A DNA stretch of 64,000 bases from Streptococcus sp. S1. Lineage in GTDB: Bacteria > Bacillota > Bacilli > Lactobacillales > Streptococcaceae. Shown one piece after another: positions 17,130-24,974 of this stretch. Below the pieces are notes generated by a model that was given only the letters and a program-made list of their open reading frames with translations, did not search any database and was not told where the DNA came from. The stretch's first letter is position 1; each line of letters begins with the position of its first letter. The stretch spans positions 1,763,001 to 1,827,000 of the forward strand of contig NZ_CP139418.1 in NCBI RefSeq assembly GCF_034137685.1. The letters are read 5' to 3'. Made by a program: the position numbers and the translations under genes.

Positions 17130-18005
17130 TCAGGAAAGAAGAGTCTCAATCTCTTCAAGCGATAAGCCCGTCATCTCCGATATCAGATCAGGTTTCATTC
17201 CTCGTGAGATCATCTCGCATACCAACTGTTTACGACCTTGTACTAAACCTTCTTCACGCGCTTCGTCTATAGCCGTCTCCAGGGTCATATCATAATTTTC
17301 TTGAATACGAATCCGCTCGTCTATCATGGTCTTCTCCTCCTTGGTCCAGCTAGATGAATCTAATAATGAATCTGCGTGGGCAACGGCCTGACTGGGAGCT
17401 TTTGTGAAGGGAAGATTCCCAAAAAACTCTAGCCACTGTCTGCCTGCATCTGTCAGGTTCTCATCTTTATTATACTTGTCTAGCTCTAAAAAGGCAACCT
17501 GCAGAAGATTTTGGTGCTTGCCATTTTTATAATAGGCCTTAAGTTGCTTGCCGGACCGGCTATTGGTCAGCCAGTATTTATTGATGGTGGCCTCTTCGTC
17601 TAGCAAGAGCGACTTCTCCAAAATCGCAATCCCATAGACGGGCTCCATCTGCTCGTACATCTTATGTGTCTGACCTTGCTGGCGCAGTTTTTGCACATTT
17701 TCCACCAGCTGATTGGCCAAATAGTAATGGAACCGATTCAAGAAATACTGCTGCTTGCGAATCTGGATCTCGATGATCACCTCGGTCCCGTCATGGAGCT
17801 TGGCCCTCACATCCACCGCAGTGGAGAACAAGTCATCCTCCTCATAGGCCATGCTGTGGGGCTGGTTTCCTTCCACAATCTGAGCATCCGCTACATCCAG
17901 CTCCAAAATATCTCGAATAAACGCCGTCGTCACCTCCGGCAAACTAAAAATCTTCTTGGCCATGATGTCCAAGGTCGGCGATACATGCGCGTGTCTTTTT
18001 TGCAT
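17130..18005 (-). CDS. Rpn-family PD-(D/E)XK nuclease (PDDEXK_2)
   Basis: 291 residues. The opening VSPTLDIMAKKIFSLPEVTTAFIRDILEL, then DVRAKLHDGTEVIIEIQIRKQ with the D..ExQ nuclease core, and NRFHYYLANQLVENVQKL are typical of recombination-promoting nucleases once annotated as transposases. The C-terminal part has the usual helical tail (ARE EGLVQGRKQLVCEMISRGM). Rpn proteins cut DNA and promote RecA-independent recombination; many vary quickly between strains. It neighbours the MazG/DUF2075 operon, but with a separate terminator between them, so they are not one operon. Confidence 0.88.
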   Translation of the reverse strand: MQKRHAHVSPTLDIMAKKIFSLPEVTTAFIRDILELDVADAQIVEGNQPHSMAYEEDDLFSTAVDVRAKLHDGTEVIIEIQIRKQQYFLNRFHYYLANQLVENVQKLRQQGQTHKMYEQMEPVYGIAILEKSLLLDEEATINKYWLTNSRSGKQLKAYYKNGKHQNLLQVAFLELDKYNKDENLTDAGRQWLEFFGNLPFTKAPSQAVAHADSLLDSSSWTKEEKTMIDERIRIQENYDMTLETAIDEAREEGLVQGRKQLVCEMISRGMKPDLISEMTGLSLEEIETLLS

Positions 18006-18021
18006 CCCTGCTCCTTTTCGA

Positions 18022-18047
18022 TAAAAAATAGAGGGAATGTCCCTCTA
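18022..18047 (-). terminator. Terminator of the MazG/DUF2075 operon
   Basis: TAGAGGGA-CAT-TCCCTCTA on the minus strand, then TTTTTTAT. It lies about 40 bp beyond the DUF2075 stop. Confidence 0.8.
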
Positions 18048-18086
18048 CTTCTATAATTCGAAAAAAATTTGGGAATAAGAAACATC

Positions 18087-19817
18087 TTATTTTGTCGCAT
18101 TTTTTAATGCTTGTTGGAGTTCTTCATCTACGGCATAGACGTATAAACCGTTTACTCCACGTGTCAGCAAAACATTTAACTCATTTCGCAATAATGTTTC
18201 TCCGTAATTAATCATTTCACCTGATTCAAGTTTTCTGTTTTGAACAGCACTTTTATTTTTGCTTTCACTTATATCAAAAATAATTTTCCCGTCTCTATAT
18301 TTGACAGATGGGCCAATGATAACTCCCACATAATTTAGATCAAATCCCTGAACCGTAAACGTTGAGCCAATTTCATGAATCGTTTGGGACTGTTCTATCC
18401 AGGATAAATGTTTAGATTCTTTTTCTTTTGCAAGTTGTCTGTTCCACGGACAAGACCAGTCTCCGATACGGACACACCAATAGTCAGAATCCTTTGGTTT
18501 TGATTGACTACTATATTCCCAATCATATGTTGCTGTTAAGCGTGAAATTCCTAAACTCTGATCATCATTTTTTTCCATGATTGCACTTTGAAGTTCCTTA
18601 GGAGAGTCAAAAACTCTAATATCATAATCATTATCAATTGGAACCTCATTCACAACTCCAACATCAATCAGATTTCTTATCCACTCAACTGTTTCCTTTG
18701 TCGCATGGATACGCATTTGGTTATGTAGTGTAATGAGATTTCCTTTTAAATTGGCTTCATGTTCCAATTTCAAGAAAGAATCATCTGTCCATATTTGAGA
18801 TTTGTTCATAATCTGATTCTCATCATAAACAAGTACGACTACTTTTGATTTCGCAAGTAAATCATTTAAATGATTCCCTCCTAGATAAGCCTGATTTTTT
18901 GCAGTCAATAATAAATGGCCTTCATCAACCACTACAATTCCAGCATCGCTATTTTCTTTTTTCAGAGCATTCAAAAATTGAGTTGGTTTCATCACAACAT
19001 TAATATTTGATCCACTCTTCCATTCTAATTTTTTCTCAATTTCTTGGTAAACACTGAGTTGATCATCATGATTCACAACCAAATTGATATCATTGTTTTC
19101 ACGAATCATCTGTGTGTCTTCTGAATTCAACAAATCATCGATGAGAGAACTCATCAAAACTGTTTTTCCTGCACCAGCATCACCCTTTACTAAAATTAAA
19201 ACTCCTGTTTCATTTCTACTGATAACAGAGGTGATTTTTAGCAAAATTTCATTTTTAGCCTTTACTTGTTCATCCGTTAACTTGTGAAATGGAGAAGATT
19301 TAAATATCGCTGAATTTCGAATAAAACTTTCTGCTGGGAATAAATAATGGTTTTTCCGATTTAGGGTTCTCCATATCTTTGAGAAAATTTCGTCTAACTC
19401 TTCAGAAGTATAATATTGATTTTGAGGATTTCCTCTTCTATTCTGAACCCTTTCAACTTGTTCAACACTTGATAGGTAGAGCATTAACCTATTCTCAATA
19501 TCCAATGTCAAAGATTTATTGAAATGGTTATGCCCAATAACAAACATTTTAGAGGTTTTAGATTGTTCAAATTGTCGCCAGTCTTCTCTATCCTTCTTTA
19601 TATCATCTGACAAATGCTGATTTGTTCTACGAATGATATCTGTTGTTTCTCCGACATAAACACTATACTTGTTTTTATTCTCATCGTTTACGATGTATAC
19701 AGTTGGATAATCAAAAATAAGCTTAGAATGTTTTGGGGCAATCGTTTCTTTTAATTGGTCAAACGTTCGACTTGAATAGTCGATTTCTATAACTACGGGT
19801 GATTGAATGTTGCTCAT
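18087..19817 (-). CDS. GIY-YIG nuclease fused to a DUF2075 P-loop ATPase/helicase-like protein
   Basis: 576 residues. An N-terminal GIY-YIG module (YIV at 41-43, YVG at 54-56, then TDIIRRTNQH) is followed by a DUF2075 domain. That domain has Walker A GDAGAGKT (212-219), Walker B VVVDEGH (295-301), QMRIH, the GSTFTVQGFDLNYVGVIIGP segment and NELNVLLTRGVNGLYVY near the end. Such proteins are predicted nucleic-acid-dependent ATPases with endonuclease activity, but no cellular role is firmly known to me. The start overlaps the stop of the MazG-like gene (ATGA), so translation is coupled. The pair is AT-rich next to its neighbours, which suggests acquisition by transfer. Confidence 0.88.
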   Translation of the reverse strand: MSNIQSPVVIEIDYSSRTFDQLKETIAPKHSKLIFDYPTVYIVNDENKNKYSVYVGETTDIIRRTNQHLSDDIKKDREDWRQFEQSKTSKMFVIGHNHFNKSLTLDIENRLMLYLSSVEQVERVQNRRGNPQNQYYTSEELDEIFSKIWRTLNRKNHYLFPAESFIRNSAIFKSSPFHKLTDEQVKAKNEILLKITSVISRNETGVLILVKGDAGAGKTVLMSSLIDDLLNSEDTQMIRENNDINLVVNHDDQLSVYQEIEKKLEWKSGSNINVVMKPTQFLNALKKENSDAGIVVVDEGHLLLTAKNQAYLGGNHLNDLLAKSKVVVLVYDENQIMNKSQIWTDDSFLKLEHEANLKGNLITLHNQMRIHATKETVEWIRNLIDVGVVNEVPIDNDYDIRVFDSPKELQSAIMEKNDDQSLGISRLTATYDWEYSSQSKPKDSDYWCVRIGDWSCPWNRQLAKEKESKHLSWIEQSQTIHEIGSTFTVQGFDLNYVGVIIGPSVKYRDGKIIFDISESKNKSAVQNRKLESGEMINYGETLLRNELNVLLTRGVNGLYVYAVDEELQQALKNATK

Positions 19818-20152
19818 TTTTTCTCCAAGTCCGTATATTTTTTATTATTTCCTTTGCTTAATTCTACAGGATATTTTTTTGAATTTATGTCCATTTTCTC
19901 TTTTATAATTTCTTCTACATCCAGATTCAAATTATCTGCTAACATGAAAGAATACATAAAAACATCCGCAAGTTCTTCTTTGATTTCTTGTAATGACTTT
20001 TCAACTACTTCCTCTGATTGTTTCCACTGAAATAGTTCCAACAATTCGCTTGCTTCTAATGAAATTGAAATGGCTAGATCTTTTTCATTATGAAACTTTC
20101 TCCAGTCACGTTCATCTCTAAATTGATTAATTAAGTCGATTAATTCCTTCAT
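19814..20152 (-). CDS. MazG-like nucleotide pyrophosphohydrolase
   Basis: 112 residues from ATG at 20152, preceded by AGGAAAAGG; the longer open frame upstream contains the promoter. The all-alpha NTP-pyrophosphatase pattern is clear: ISISLEASELLELFQWKQ and EEIKEELADVFMYSFMLADNLNLDVEEII, carrying the E-x-x-E and E-x-x-D magnesium ligands. The family (MazG, RS21-C6/dCTPase) hydrolyses (d)NTPs to monophosphates. Coupling to a GIY-YIG/DUF2075 protein suggests a nucleotide-depletion plus DNA-attack module, possibly antiviral; that is inference. Confidence 0.87.
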   Translation of the reverse strand: MKELIDLINQFRDERDWRKFHNEKDLAISISLEASELLELFQWKQSEEVVEKSLQEIKEELADVFMYSFMLADNLNLDVEEIIKEKMDINSKKYPVELSKGNNKKYTDLEKK

Positions 20153-20186
20153 CCGTCTATCCTTTTCCTGTGCATAATCTCCTATT

Positions 20187-20195
20187 ATTATAGCA
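20187..20195 (-). promoter_or_regulatory. Extended -10 promoter of the MazG/DUF2075 operon
   Basis: TGCTATAAT on the minus strand, an extended -10, lies about 35 bp upstream of the MazG-like start. A weak TTAATT is at -35 spacing. TGAAAGCGTTAATT just upstream (20206-20222) resembles a cre site but lacks its last two bases. Confidence 0.6.
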
Positions 20196-20245
20196 TGTTT
20201 GAGAAAGAAATTAACGCTTTCAAAGCATTTTGTTGGTTTTTCGCG

Positions 20246-20273
20246 CAAAAAAACGAACCAGGTCTGGTTCGTT
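20246..20273 (-). terminator. Terminator of the YbgA/glycosylase pair
   Basis: AACGAACCAG-AC-CTGGTTCGTT on the minus strand, followed by TTTTT, starting 6 bp after the stop at 20279. Confidence 0.88.
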
Positions 20274-20278
20274 CTTTC

Positions 20279-20644
20279 TTAGTCTAGTTGGATCCCTTTT
20301 TCTGCTAGATTCTCCAGGCATTCTTTGAGATAAGTAGCCTGATGCTCAGGATAGATGGGAGTACTAAAAGCTTCCTCTTCCAGTTCGGGATAGGCTGGGC
20401 AGGTCTTGCCTCGGTAGGTCGGCTCCCACCACTCTGGGCTGACCTTGTAACCGCGAGCAGTCATCTCCTCCATAATCAGGCGGTGATAGGCATAGAGACG
20501 ATAGGGCGAGTAGTCAAAGACATAGTTGACCGTCGCGTGCTTCTTGCCCCAGCCATTGCCTCGAAGGGCGCAGCATTCCCGGTGTTGGCCCAGGAGCTGG
20601 GGACGAGGGAGTTTGGGAATCAAGTCTTGGTGCCAGAGTCTCAT
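20279..20644 (-). CDS. Pyrimidine dimer DNA glycosylase-family protein (Pyr_excise)
   Basis: 121 residues: MRLWHQDLIPKLPRPQLLGQHRE, CCALRGNGWGKKH, YHRLIMEEMTARGYKV and WWEPTYRG match the T4 endonuclease V-like family (PF03013, TIGR02328). T4 endonuclease V cleaves the glycosyl bond of UV-induced pyrimidine dimers; the Arg/His-rich N-terminus matches its DNA-binding face. Catalytic equivalence is inferred, since T4 EndoV uses its N-terminal Thr and Glu23. The ATG directly follows the TAG stop of the YbgA-type gene, with GGAGG inside that gene's end, so the two are co-expressed. Confidence 0.85.
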   Translation of the reverse strand: MRLWHQDLIPKLPRPQLLGQHRECCALRGNGWGKKHATVNYVFDYSPYRLYAYHRLIMEEMTARGYKVSPEWWEPTYRGKTCPAYPELEEEAFSTPIYPEHQATYLKECLENLAEKGIQLD

Positions 20645-21022
20645 CTATTGACCTCCTAGTAGCGTCGAGTCTTGTAAGTATCGATTAGGGTAGCGCTCAA
20701 GGAGCGTCTGGATCCCCTTGATCAGATCTTCTTGCTGGGCTTGGCCATGCTGGTACTTCTCAAGTAGCAACATAAAGTCCGCCTTTTCCTCTGCAGTCGC
20801 CTGCTTTTTGAAATAGCCCCAGATATGCTGAAAGGCATTGGAGACCTGGCCACGATTTTCTGGTAGGGCTAGCGCTTGCTGGATCAAGCCTTCGACGTGA
20901 CTGACCTCTACCTGGTCTTGCTTGAGGTATTCCCGGATTTCCTTGTAGAGATTACTGGAACGACTCAGCACCAGGTATTTATTTTTCGCCCATAGGACTT
21001 GGCAGTGATGTTTTTGATCCAC
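20645..21022 (-). CDS. YbgA-like protein (DUF1722)
   Basis: 125 residues. The pattern LWAKNKYLVLSRSSNLYKEIREYL.. QVSNAFQHIWGYFKK.. LLEKYQHGQ.. IQTLLERYPNRYLQDSTLL is the DUF1722 domain, including the closing YL..S motif. In E. coli ybgA lies next to the photolyase gene phrB, and DUF1722 is often fused to DUF523. Here it sits directly before a pyrimidine-dimer glycosylase gene, again a UV-repair partner. The biochemical activity is unknown. Confidence 0.85.
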   Translation of the reverse strand: MDQKHHCQVLWAKNKYLVLSRSSNLYKEIREYLKQDQVEVSHVEGLIQQALALPENRGQVSNAFQHIWGYFKKQATAEEKADFMLLLEKYQHGQAQQEDLIKGIQTLLERYPNRYLQDSTLLGGQ

Positions 21023-21091
21023 TCTTGTCTCCTTTTGATCTTCTCTATGAATAGTCCTCCCATTATACCATGGAAATGATTCATTCCATCA

Positions 21092-21272
21092 AAAAAAGGC
21101 TGGGACAAAAGTCCTAGCCTCTTAATTGTTTTTGGATTGTCGAGCAAGACGCAGTGGTTGAGTGGGCTCTACTACGCTGATTTCATCAGTATTTACAGCC
21201 CTACTCAACTGTGCGGAGGTGGGACAACGAAATCGAATTCTAACGAATTACCGATTTCTGTCCTACTCTCTC
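21092..21272. repeat. Three-hairpin intergenic repeat, copy 4
   Basis: Same orientation as copy 3, with GGCTGGGACAAAAGTCCTAGCC at the left and CGATTTCTGTCCTACTCTC at the right. One arm of the inner hairpin has changed (ATCAGT instead of ATCAGC). The right end is ~10 bp from the stop of the SemiSWEET gene at 21282. Confidence 0.88.
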
Positions 21273-21281
21273 TTTCATTGA

Positions 21282-21539
21282 TTACAAGGCTGTGATGGCT
21301 GTGATCAAACCAAAGATGATCCCTGGTGCATTGGCTGCAGCAAGTGGAATATCGCGTTCTTTTTTGAAGAGTCCGTAGTAAACCCAAAGGCTACAGTTGA
21401 TGGCTGCGACAAGGGGTTGAACAAAGTTCCCTTTGTGACCTGCGAGGTTATCCATGATTTGTGGGAAGTAAGACACATACATCATAACAGACATAAAGGT
21501 CGCAACCCAACCAAGAATTTTCATTTGTTTTTCATTCAT
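21282..21539 (-). CDS. SemiSWEET sugar transporter (copy 1)
   Basis: 85 residues forming three membrane segments: LGWVATFMSVMMYVSYFPQI with the PQ motif, then NFVQPLVAAINCSLWVYYGL, and LAAANAPGIIFGLITAITAL. This is the bacterial three-helix half-transporter that works as a dimer and moves sugars by facilitated diffusion. Another SemiSWEET gene starts 288 bp away in the opposite direction. The substrate is unknown. Confidence 0.9.
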   Translation of the reverse strand: MNEKQMKILGWVATFMSVMMYVSYFPQIMDNLAGHKGNFVQPLVAAINCSLWVYYGLFKKERDIPLAAANAPGIIFGLITAITAL

Positions 21540-21644
21540 TTTGAAACTACCATTTCCTTTTCTTTTTTTAAAGTATGCACTATTCTACCTTTTGTCCTTT
21601 ACAAATTCAAGTCTTTTTTTCAAATGTTACCGAACTGTAAAGTG

Positions 21645-21658
21645 TCACAATCTTGTGA
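21645..21658. promoter_or_regulatory. Inverted repeat between the two SemiSWEET genes
   Basis: TCACAA-TC-TTGTGA is a 6-2-6 inverted repeat about 105 bp upstream of the minus-strand SemiSWEET. It is a possible operator in the shared control region; only symmetry supports this. Confidence 0.35.
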
Positions 21659-21756
21659 TTTTGCAGGAAGATGGATTTCTTTTCGAGAGAGTCTTCTCTC
21701 TAGTTGCCATTTTTTGACACATTGTCTAATTTTGTGCGAATGTAATCATTTTCATC

Positions 21757-21771
21757 TTGCATAGCATGCAA
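21757..21771. promoter_or_regulatory. Second inverted repeat between the SemiSWEET genes
   Basis: TTGCAT-AGC-ATGCAA lies 55 bp before the plus-strand SemiSWEET start and just upstream of its likely promoter. Possible operator; the regulator is unknown. Confidence 0.4.
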
Positions 21772-21826
21772 ATTAATTGCATTTTCTTCCTACTTATGCT
21801 ATTTTGATACACAGAGGTAAAATTTT

Positions 21827-22090
21827 ATGAATAAACAAAAAATCAACCAAATCGTTGGCTCGATCGGTGCCTTTATTGGGATTATCGTTTTCATTGCCTA
21901 CATCCCACAAATTATTGCTAATTTACAGGGAAATAAGGCCCAACCTTTCCAACCCTTGTCAGCTGCTATTTCTTGCTTGATCTGGGTCATTTATGGTTGG
22001 ACAAAGGAACCTAAAAAAGACTGGATTTTGATCATTCCAAATTCAGCAGGTGTCATCCTAGGGGGATTGACTTTCCTTACATCACTTTAA
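21827..22090 (+). CDS. SemiSWEET sugar transporter (copy 2)
   Basis: 87 residues: IVGSIGAFIGIIVFIAYIPQI with the PQ motif, FQPLSAAISCLIWVIYGW, and LIIPNSAGVILGGLTFLTSL give the three-helix SemiSWEET fold. It is clearly related to the divergent gene at 21282-21539 but has diverged in sequence, so this is an old duplication or separate acquisition. The two could form homo- or heterodimers. A terminator follows. Confidence 0.9.
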   Translation: MNKQKINQIVGSIGAFIGIIVFIAYIPQIIANLQGNKAQPFQPLSAAISCLIWVIYGWTKEPKKDWILIIPNSAGVILGGLTFLTSL

Positions 22091-22102
22091 TAGAAATCGA
22101 TC

Positions 22103-22136
22103 AAAGACTGAACTCGACTGGTTCAGTCTTTTTTGT
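22103..22136 (+). terminator. Terminator of SemiSWEET copy 2
   Basis: AAAGACTGAAC-TCGACTG-GTTCAGTCTTT with a T-run, 13 bp after the stop. Confidence 0.9.
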
Positions 22137-22214
22137 GTATCCCTTTGAACACCAATTGACAATAGCGATCGGACTTTACAAGAAAAAGCCCGCTATAAGC
22201 GAGCTTCTCTTTTC

Positions 22215-24200
22215 CTAAATCTGCACAATCTTACGATAGCTCCGAGAGGTGATCCAAAAGACGATCAGGTAGGTGATAAGAAAGACAGCGCAGACGCTGA
22301 GGGTCACGACGAGGACTTGACCACTATTGATGACACCGAGCACTTTAAGAATGAGGCGGATCATATGGTAGGCAAAGGCCAGGTGGATAAAGGCAAAGAT
22401 AAGTGGGAGGAAGAAGACGGTCCGCACTTGACGGTTGATGGTCCGTTTGACCTCGTGTTCATCGAGCCCCACCTGTTGGAGGATGACGAAGCGATCACGG
22501 TCTTCATACCCTTCTGAGATTTGCTTGTAGTAGATAACGATGACGGTTCCGACCATAAAGATCAATGACAAGAAAATACCGATAAAGAAGATGCCGCCAA
22601 AGAGGCTATTCAACTCTGCCACATCATTGGCTCGGTTGCCTCCATAGATAAATGTTCCTTGGGCCTGTTGGCTACTCAATTCATCGATCATCTTGTCATA
22701 GCTGGCTGCCAGCTTGAGTTGCTGGTCTTCGTCAACATTGACATTGAAGCCACCATAGATATTGGTATTGATGGCAAGATCCGGAAACTGAGCGACAAAG
22801 GCTGAAAGGTCTGGCACGACCAAGTAATTGAAATCCTCTGTCAGCATATTAAACTGGTTTGGCACATGATCGGTGATAAAATCCTTGCTCACCTCTTCTT
22901 TGACTTGGAAGTCTTGCCCGTTGATAGTGAACTGCTTTTGCCCTTTAAGATCCTTGTTATGGGCAAAGAGGATGACTTGGTTGCCTGTCAGATTGATCTT
23001 TTCTCCTGTCATGTGTTCATAACTAGCTACATCAAAGACCATAAAGACGGTTTTAGGAGTGACGCTGCGTTCATCAGCTGGATAGACGGTCAAGTCTGTG
23101 CCCTTTTGTGATTTAACCCCAAAGTTGGCATAGATCATCAGGTCCCGATTCTTGATCTCGAGATGGTGCTCAGAGGCAAATTCATCAAATTTCTGATTGA
23201 TCTGCTCCAGCTCAACCCCTTTTCCTTGGACAGAGAAATCATGAGGCGCCATGATTTTCTTGACCATTTCGCTACCGACATAGATGTTGGTTGCTGCAGA
23301 GATGGTTACCAGCACCATGGTCGAGAGGATGGCAATGGTCGCAAGCCCCACTGCATTTTTCTTCATGCGATAGATGAGGTTAGAGACCGAGATCATATTG
23401 TTGGGCTGGTAATAGTAGCTCTTCTTTTTCTTAAGCAGATGCAAGAAGACGGTGATCCCAGCATTAAAGAGCAGGTAGGTTCCGATCATGACCAGGATAA
23501 CGGCTAGAAAGAAGGTCACAAGCGCAATAATGGGGTCTTTGACAGACACAGCTAGGTAGTAGCCAAAAGCAAGAGCTGCTAAGCCCAGGATGGTTTGAGG
23601 CCACAAAAAGCGGGCTTTCTTTTCGCCACTAGATTTCTCACGCGTCAACTGCAAGGCATTCAAACGAAGAATGCGCCAAGCATTGAGAAGAATCAAAAGT
23701 CCAAAGATGAGACCAAAGGTGACAAAGACCAAGATGACAATCCCAGGTTGGAAGGTAGATACTAGCTGGACCTTCATCTTCATGAGTTTCAAGAGAAAGG
23801 CAAAGATCAGCTTGTCAAAGAGGGCTCCAATCAAGACTCCGGCTGAGATGGTTAGAAAGCCAAACATCAAGAGTTCCTTGAAGATCATGCTGATGAGATG
23901 GCGTTTCTCAAGACCCAGCATGCTGTAGATTCCCAGCTCCTTGGAGCGATTTTTCATGACGAAGCTATTGGCATAGAGCACGATGATAGCTCCCGCCGCA
24001 TTGACCACGAAGAATCCCAAGCTGAGAGTGAACACTATAGAAGAGCCCCCTCGAAGCTCGGAAATGCGGGGATTAAAGGTCAGGGAGTCAAAGAGGTAAG
24101 CGATGGTCACTGCGAGAATGACCGCAATCGCAAAGGGATAATAGAGCTTGCGGTTCTTGATCAGATTGGAGCAAGCTAGTTTAGTGGTTAATCGAAACAT
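22215..24200 (-). CDS. BceB-type ABC transporter permease (intact)
   Basis: 661 residues with the BceB plan. It starts with LACSNLIKNRKLYYPFAIAVILAV and three FtsX-type membrane segments near 55-165, then more segments to ~305. A large extracellular domain of ~200 residues is inserted before the last three segments (FIGIFLSLIFMVGTVIVIYYKQISEGYEDRD..). Such permeases sense and remove cell-wall-active peptide antibiotics and signal flux to the paired kinase. The ATG follows directly on the TAG of the ATPase gene. Genes for kinase and regulator lie upstream, so the module is complete. Confidence 0.93.
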   Translation of the reverse strand: MFRLTTKLACSNLIKNRKLYYPFAIAVILAVTIAYLFDSLTFNPRISELRGGSSIVFTLSLGFFVVNAAGAIIVLYANSFVMKNRSKELGIYSMLGLEKRHLISMIFKELLMFGFLTISAGVLIGALFDKLIFAFLLKLMKMKVQLVSTFQPGIVILVFVTFGLIFGLLILLNAWRILRLNALQLTREKSSGEKKARFLWPQTILGLAALAFGYYLAVSVKDPIIALVTFFLAVILVMIGTYLLFNAGITVFLHLLKKKKSYYYQPNNMISVSNLIYRMKKNAVGLATIAILSTMVLVTISAATNIYVGSEMVKKIMAPHDFSVQGKGVELEQINQKFDEFASEHHLEIKNRDLMIYANFGVKSQKGTDLTVYPADERSVTPKTVFMVFDVASYEHMTGEKINLTGNQVILFAHNKDLKGQKQFTINGQDFQVKEEVSKDFITDHVPNQFNMLTEDFNYLVVPDLSAFVAQFPDLAINTNIYGGFNVNVDEDQQLKLAASYDKMIDELSSQQAQGTFIYGGNRANDVAELNSLFGGIFFIGIFLSLIFMVGTVIVIYYKQISEGYEDRDRFVILQQVGLDEHEVKRTINRQVRTVFFLPLIFAFIHLAFAYHMIRLILKVLGVINSGQVLVVTLSVCAVFLITYLIVFWITSRSYRKIVQI

Positions 24201-24959
24201 CTACTCCACCTCACTTGCCATGACTGTCAGAGTATCTGAGATTTCTTGAAACATCTGACGCTCCGTCTTTTCCCCACGGAAAATCTGGTTGTAAAGGATC
24301 CCATCCTTGATAAAGAGCACGCGCTTGGCACGTGCTGCCGCTGCGGTTGAGTGGGTCACCATAAGAATGGTTTGGCCCATAGTGTTGATATCCTCAAAGA
24401 CGTCCAGCAAAGCAGCTGAAGACTTAGAATCCAGCGCCCCTGTTGGCTCATCAGCAAGGAGAATTTCAGGTGAGGTGATGATGGCCCGTGTTACAGCCAC
24501 CCGTTGCTTTTGCCCACCAGAAATTTCGTAGGGATATTTCTCAAGGAGTTGGTGAATGCCCAATTCCCGACTCACGCTATCGACCTTGCTCATCATTTCC
24601 TTGACCGGTCTGCGTGAGAGGACTAGAGGCAGGAGGATATTATCCTTGACAGACAAGGTATCCAGCAGGTTGAAATCTTGAAACACGAAGCCTAGTTTTT
24701 CGCGACGGAAGCTGGAGGCATCCTTGTTCTTGATGGTGGAGGTGTCCGTGCCATTTAGGTAGACCCGCCCTTCCGTCGGCTGGTCCAGCATAGCCAGGAT
24801 ATTGAGGAGGGTGGATTTCCCGGATCCTGATTCCCCCATGATGGCGACGTATTCACCCTTCTCAACGGTAAAATGGATATCCTTTAAGGCTTCAACCTGC
24901 GTTCCTTGAAAGCGGGTTTTGTAGATCTTTTTGATATGTTGAACATCTAGTAATGACAT
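24201..24959 (-). CDS. BceA-type ABC transporter ATPase (copy 2)
   Basis: 252 residues: GESGSGKST Walker A (42-50), SGGQKQR signature and LLADEPTGALDS Walker B. It energises the permease encoded immediately downstream. It is nearly identical in protein sequence to the ATPase at 7073-7840, while numerous third-codon positions differ in the DNA. AAAGGAG precedes the ATG. A 42-residue ORF ends 15 bp upstream in the same direction, so the ATPase is probably the second gene of the transcript. Confidence 0.93.
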   Translation of the reverse strand: MSLLDVQHIKKIYKTRFQGTQVEALKDIHFTVEKGEYVAIMGESGSGKSTLLNILAMLDQPTEGRVYLNGTDTSTIKNKDASSFRREKLGFVFQDFNLLDTLSVKDNILLPLVLSRRPVKEMMSKVDSVSRELGIHQLLEKYPYEISGGQKQRVAVTRAIITSPEILLADEPTGALDSKSSAALLDVFEDINTMGQTILMVTHSTAAAARAKRVLFIKDGILYNQIFRGEKTERQMFQEISDTLTVMASEVE

Positions 24960-24974
24960 GCTTTTCTCCTTTTA

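Noticed and set aside
21205..21387. Minus-strand frame sharing its C-terminal end with one at 193-426
   Set aside because: The identical ends come from the repeated intergenic element, not from related proteins.
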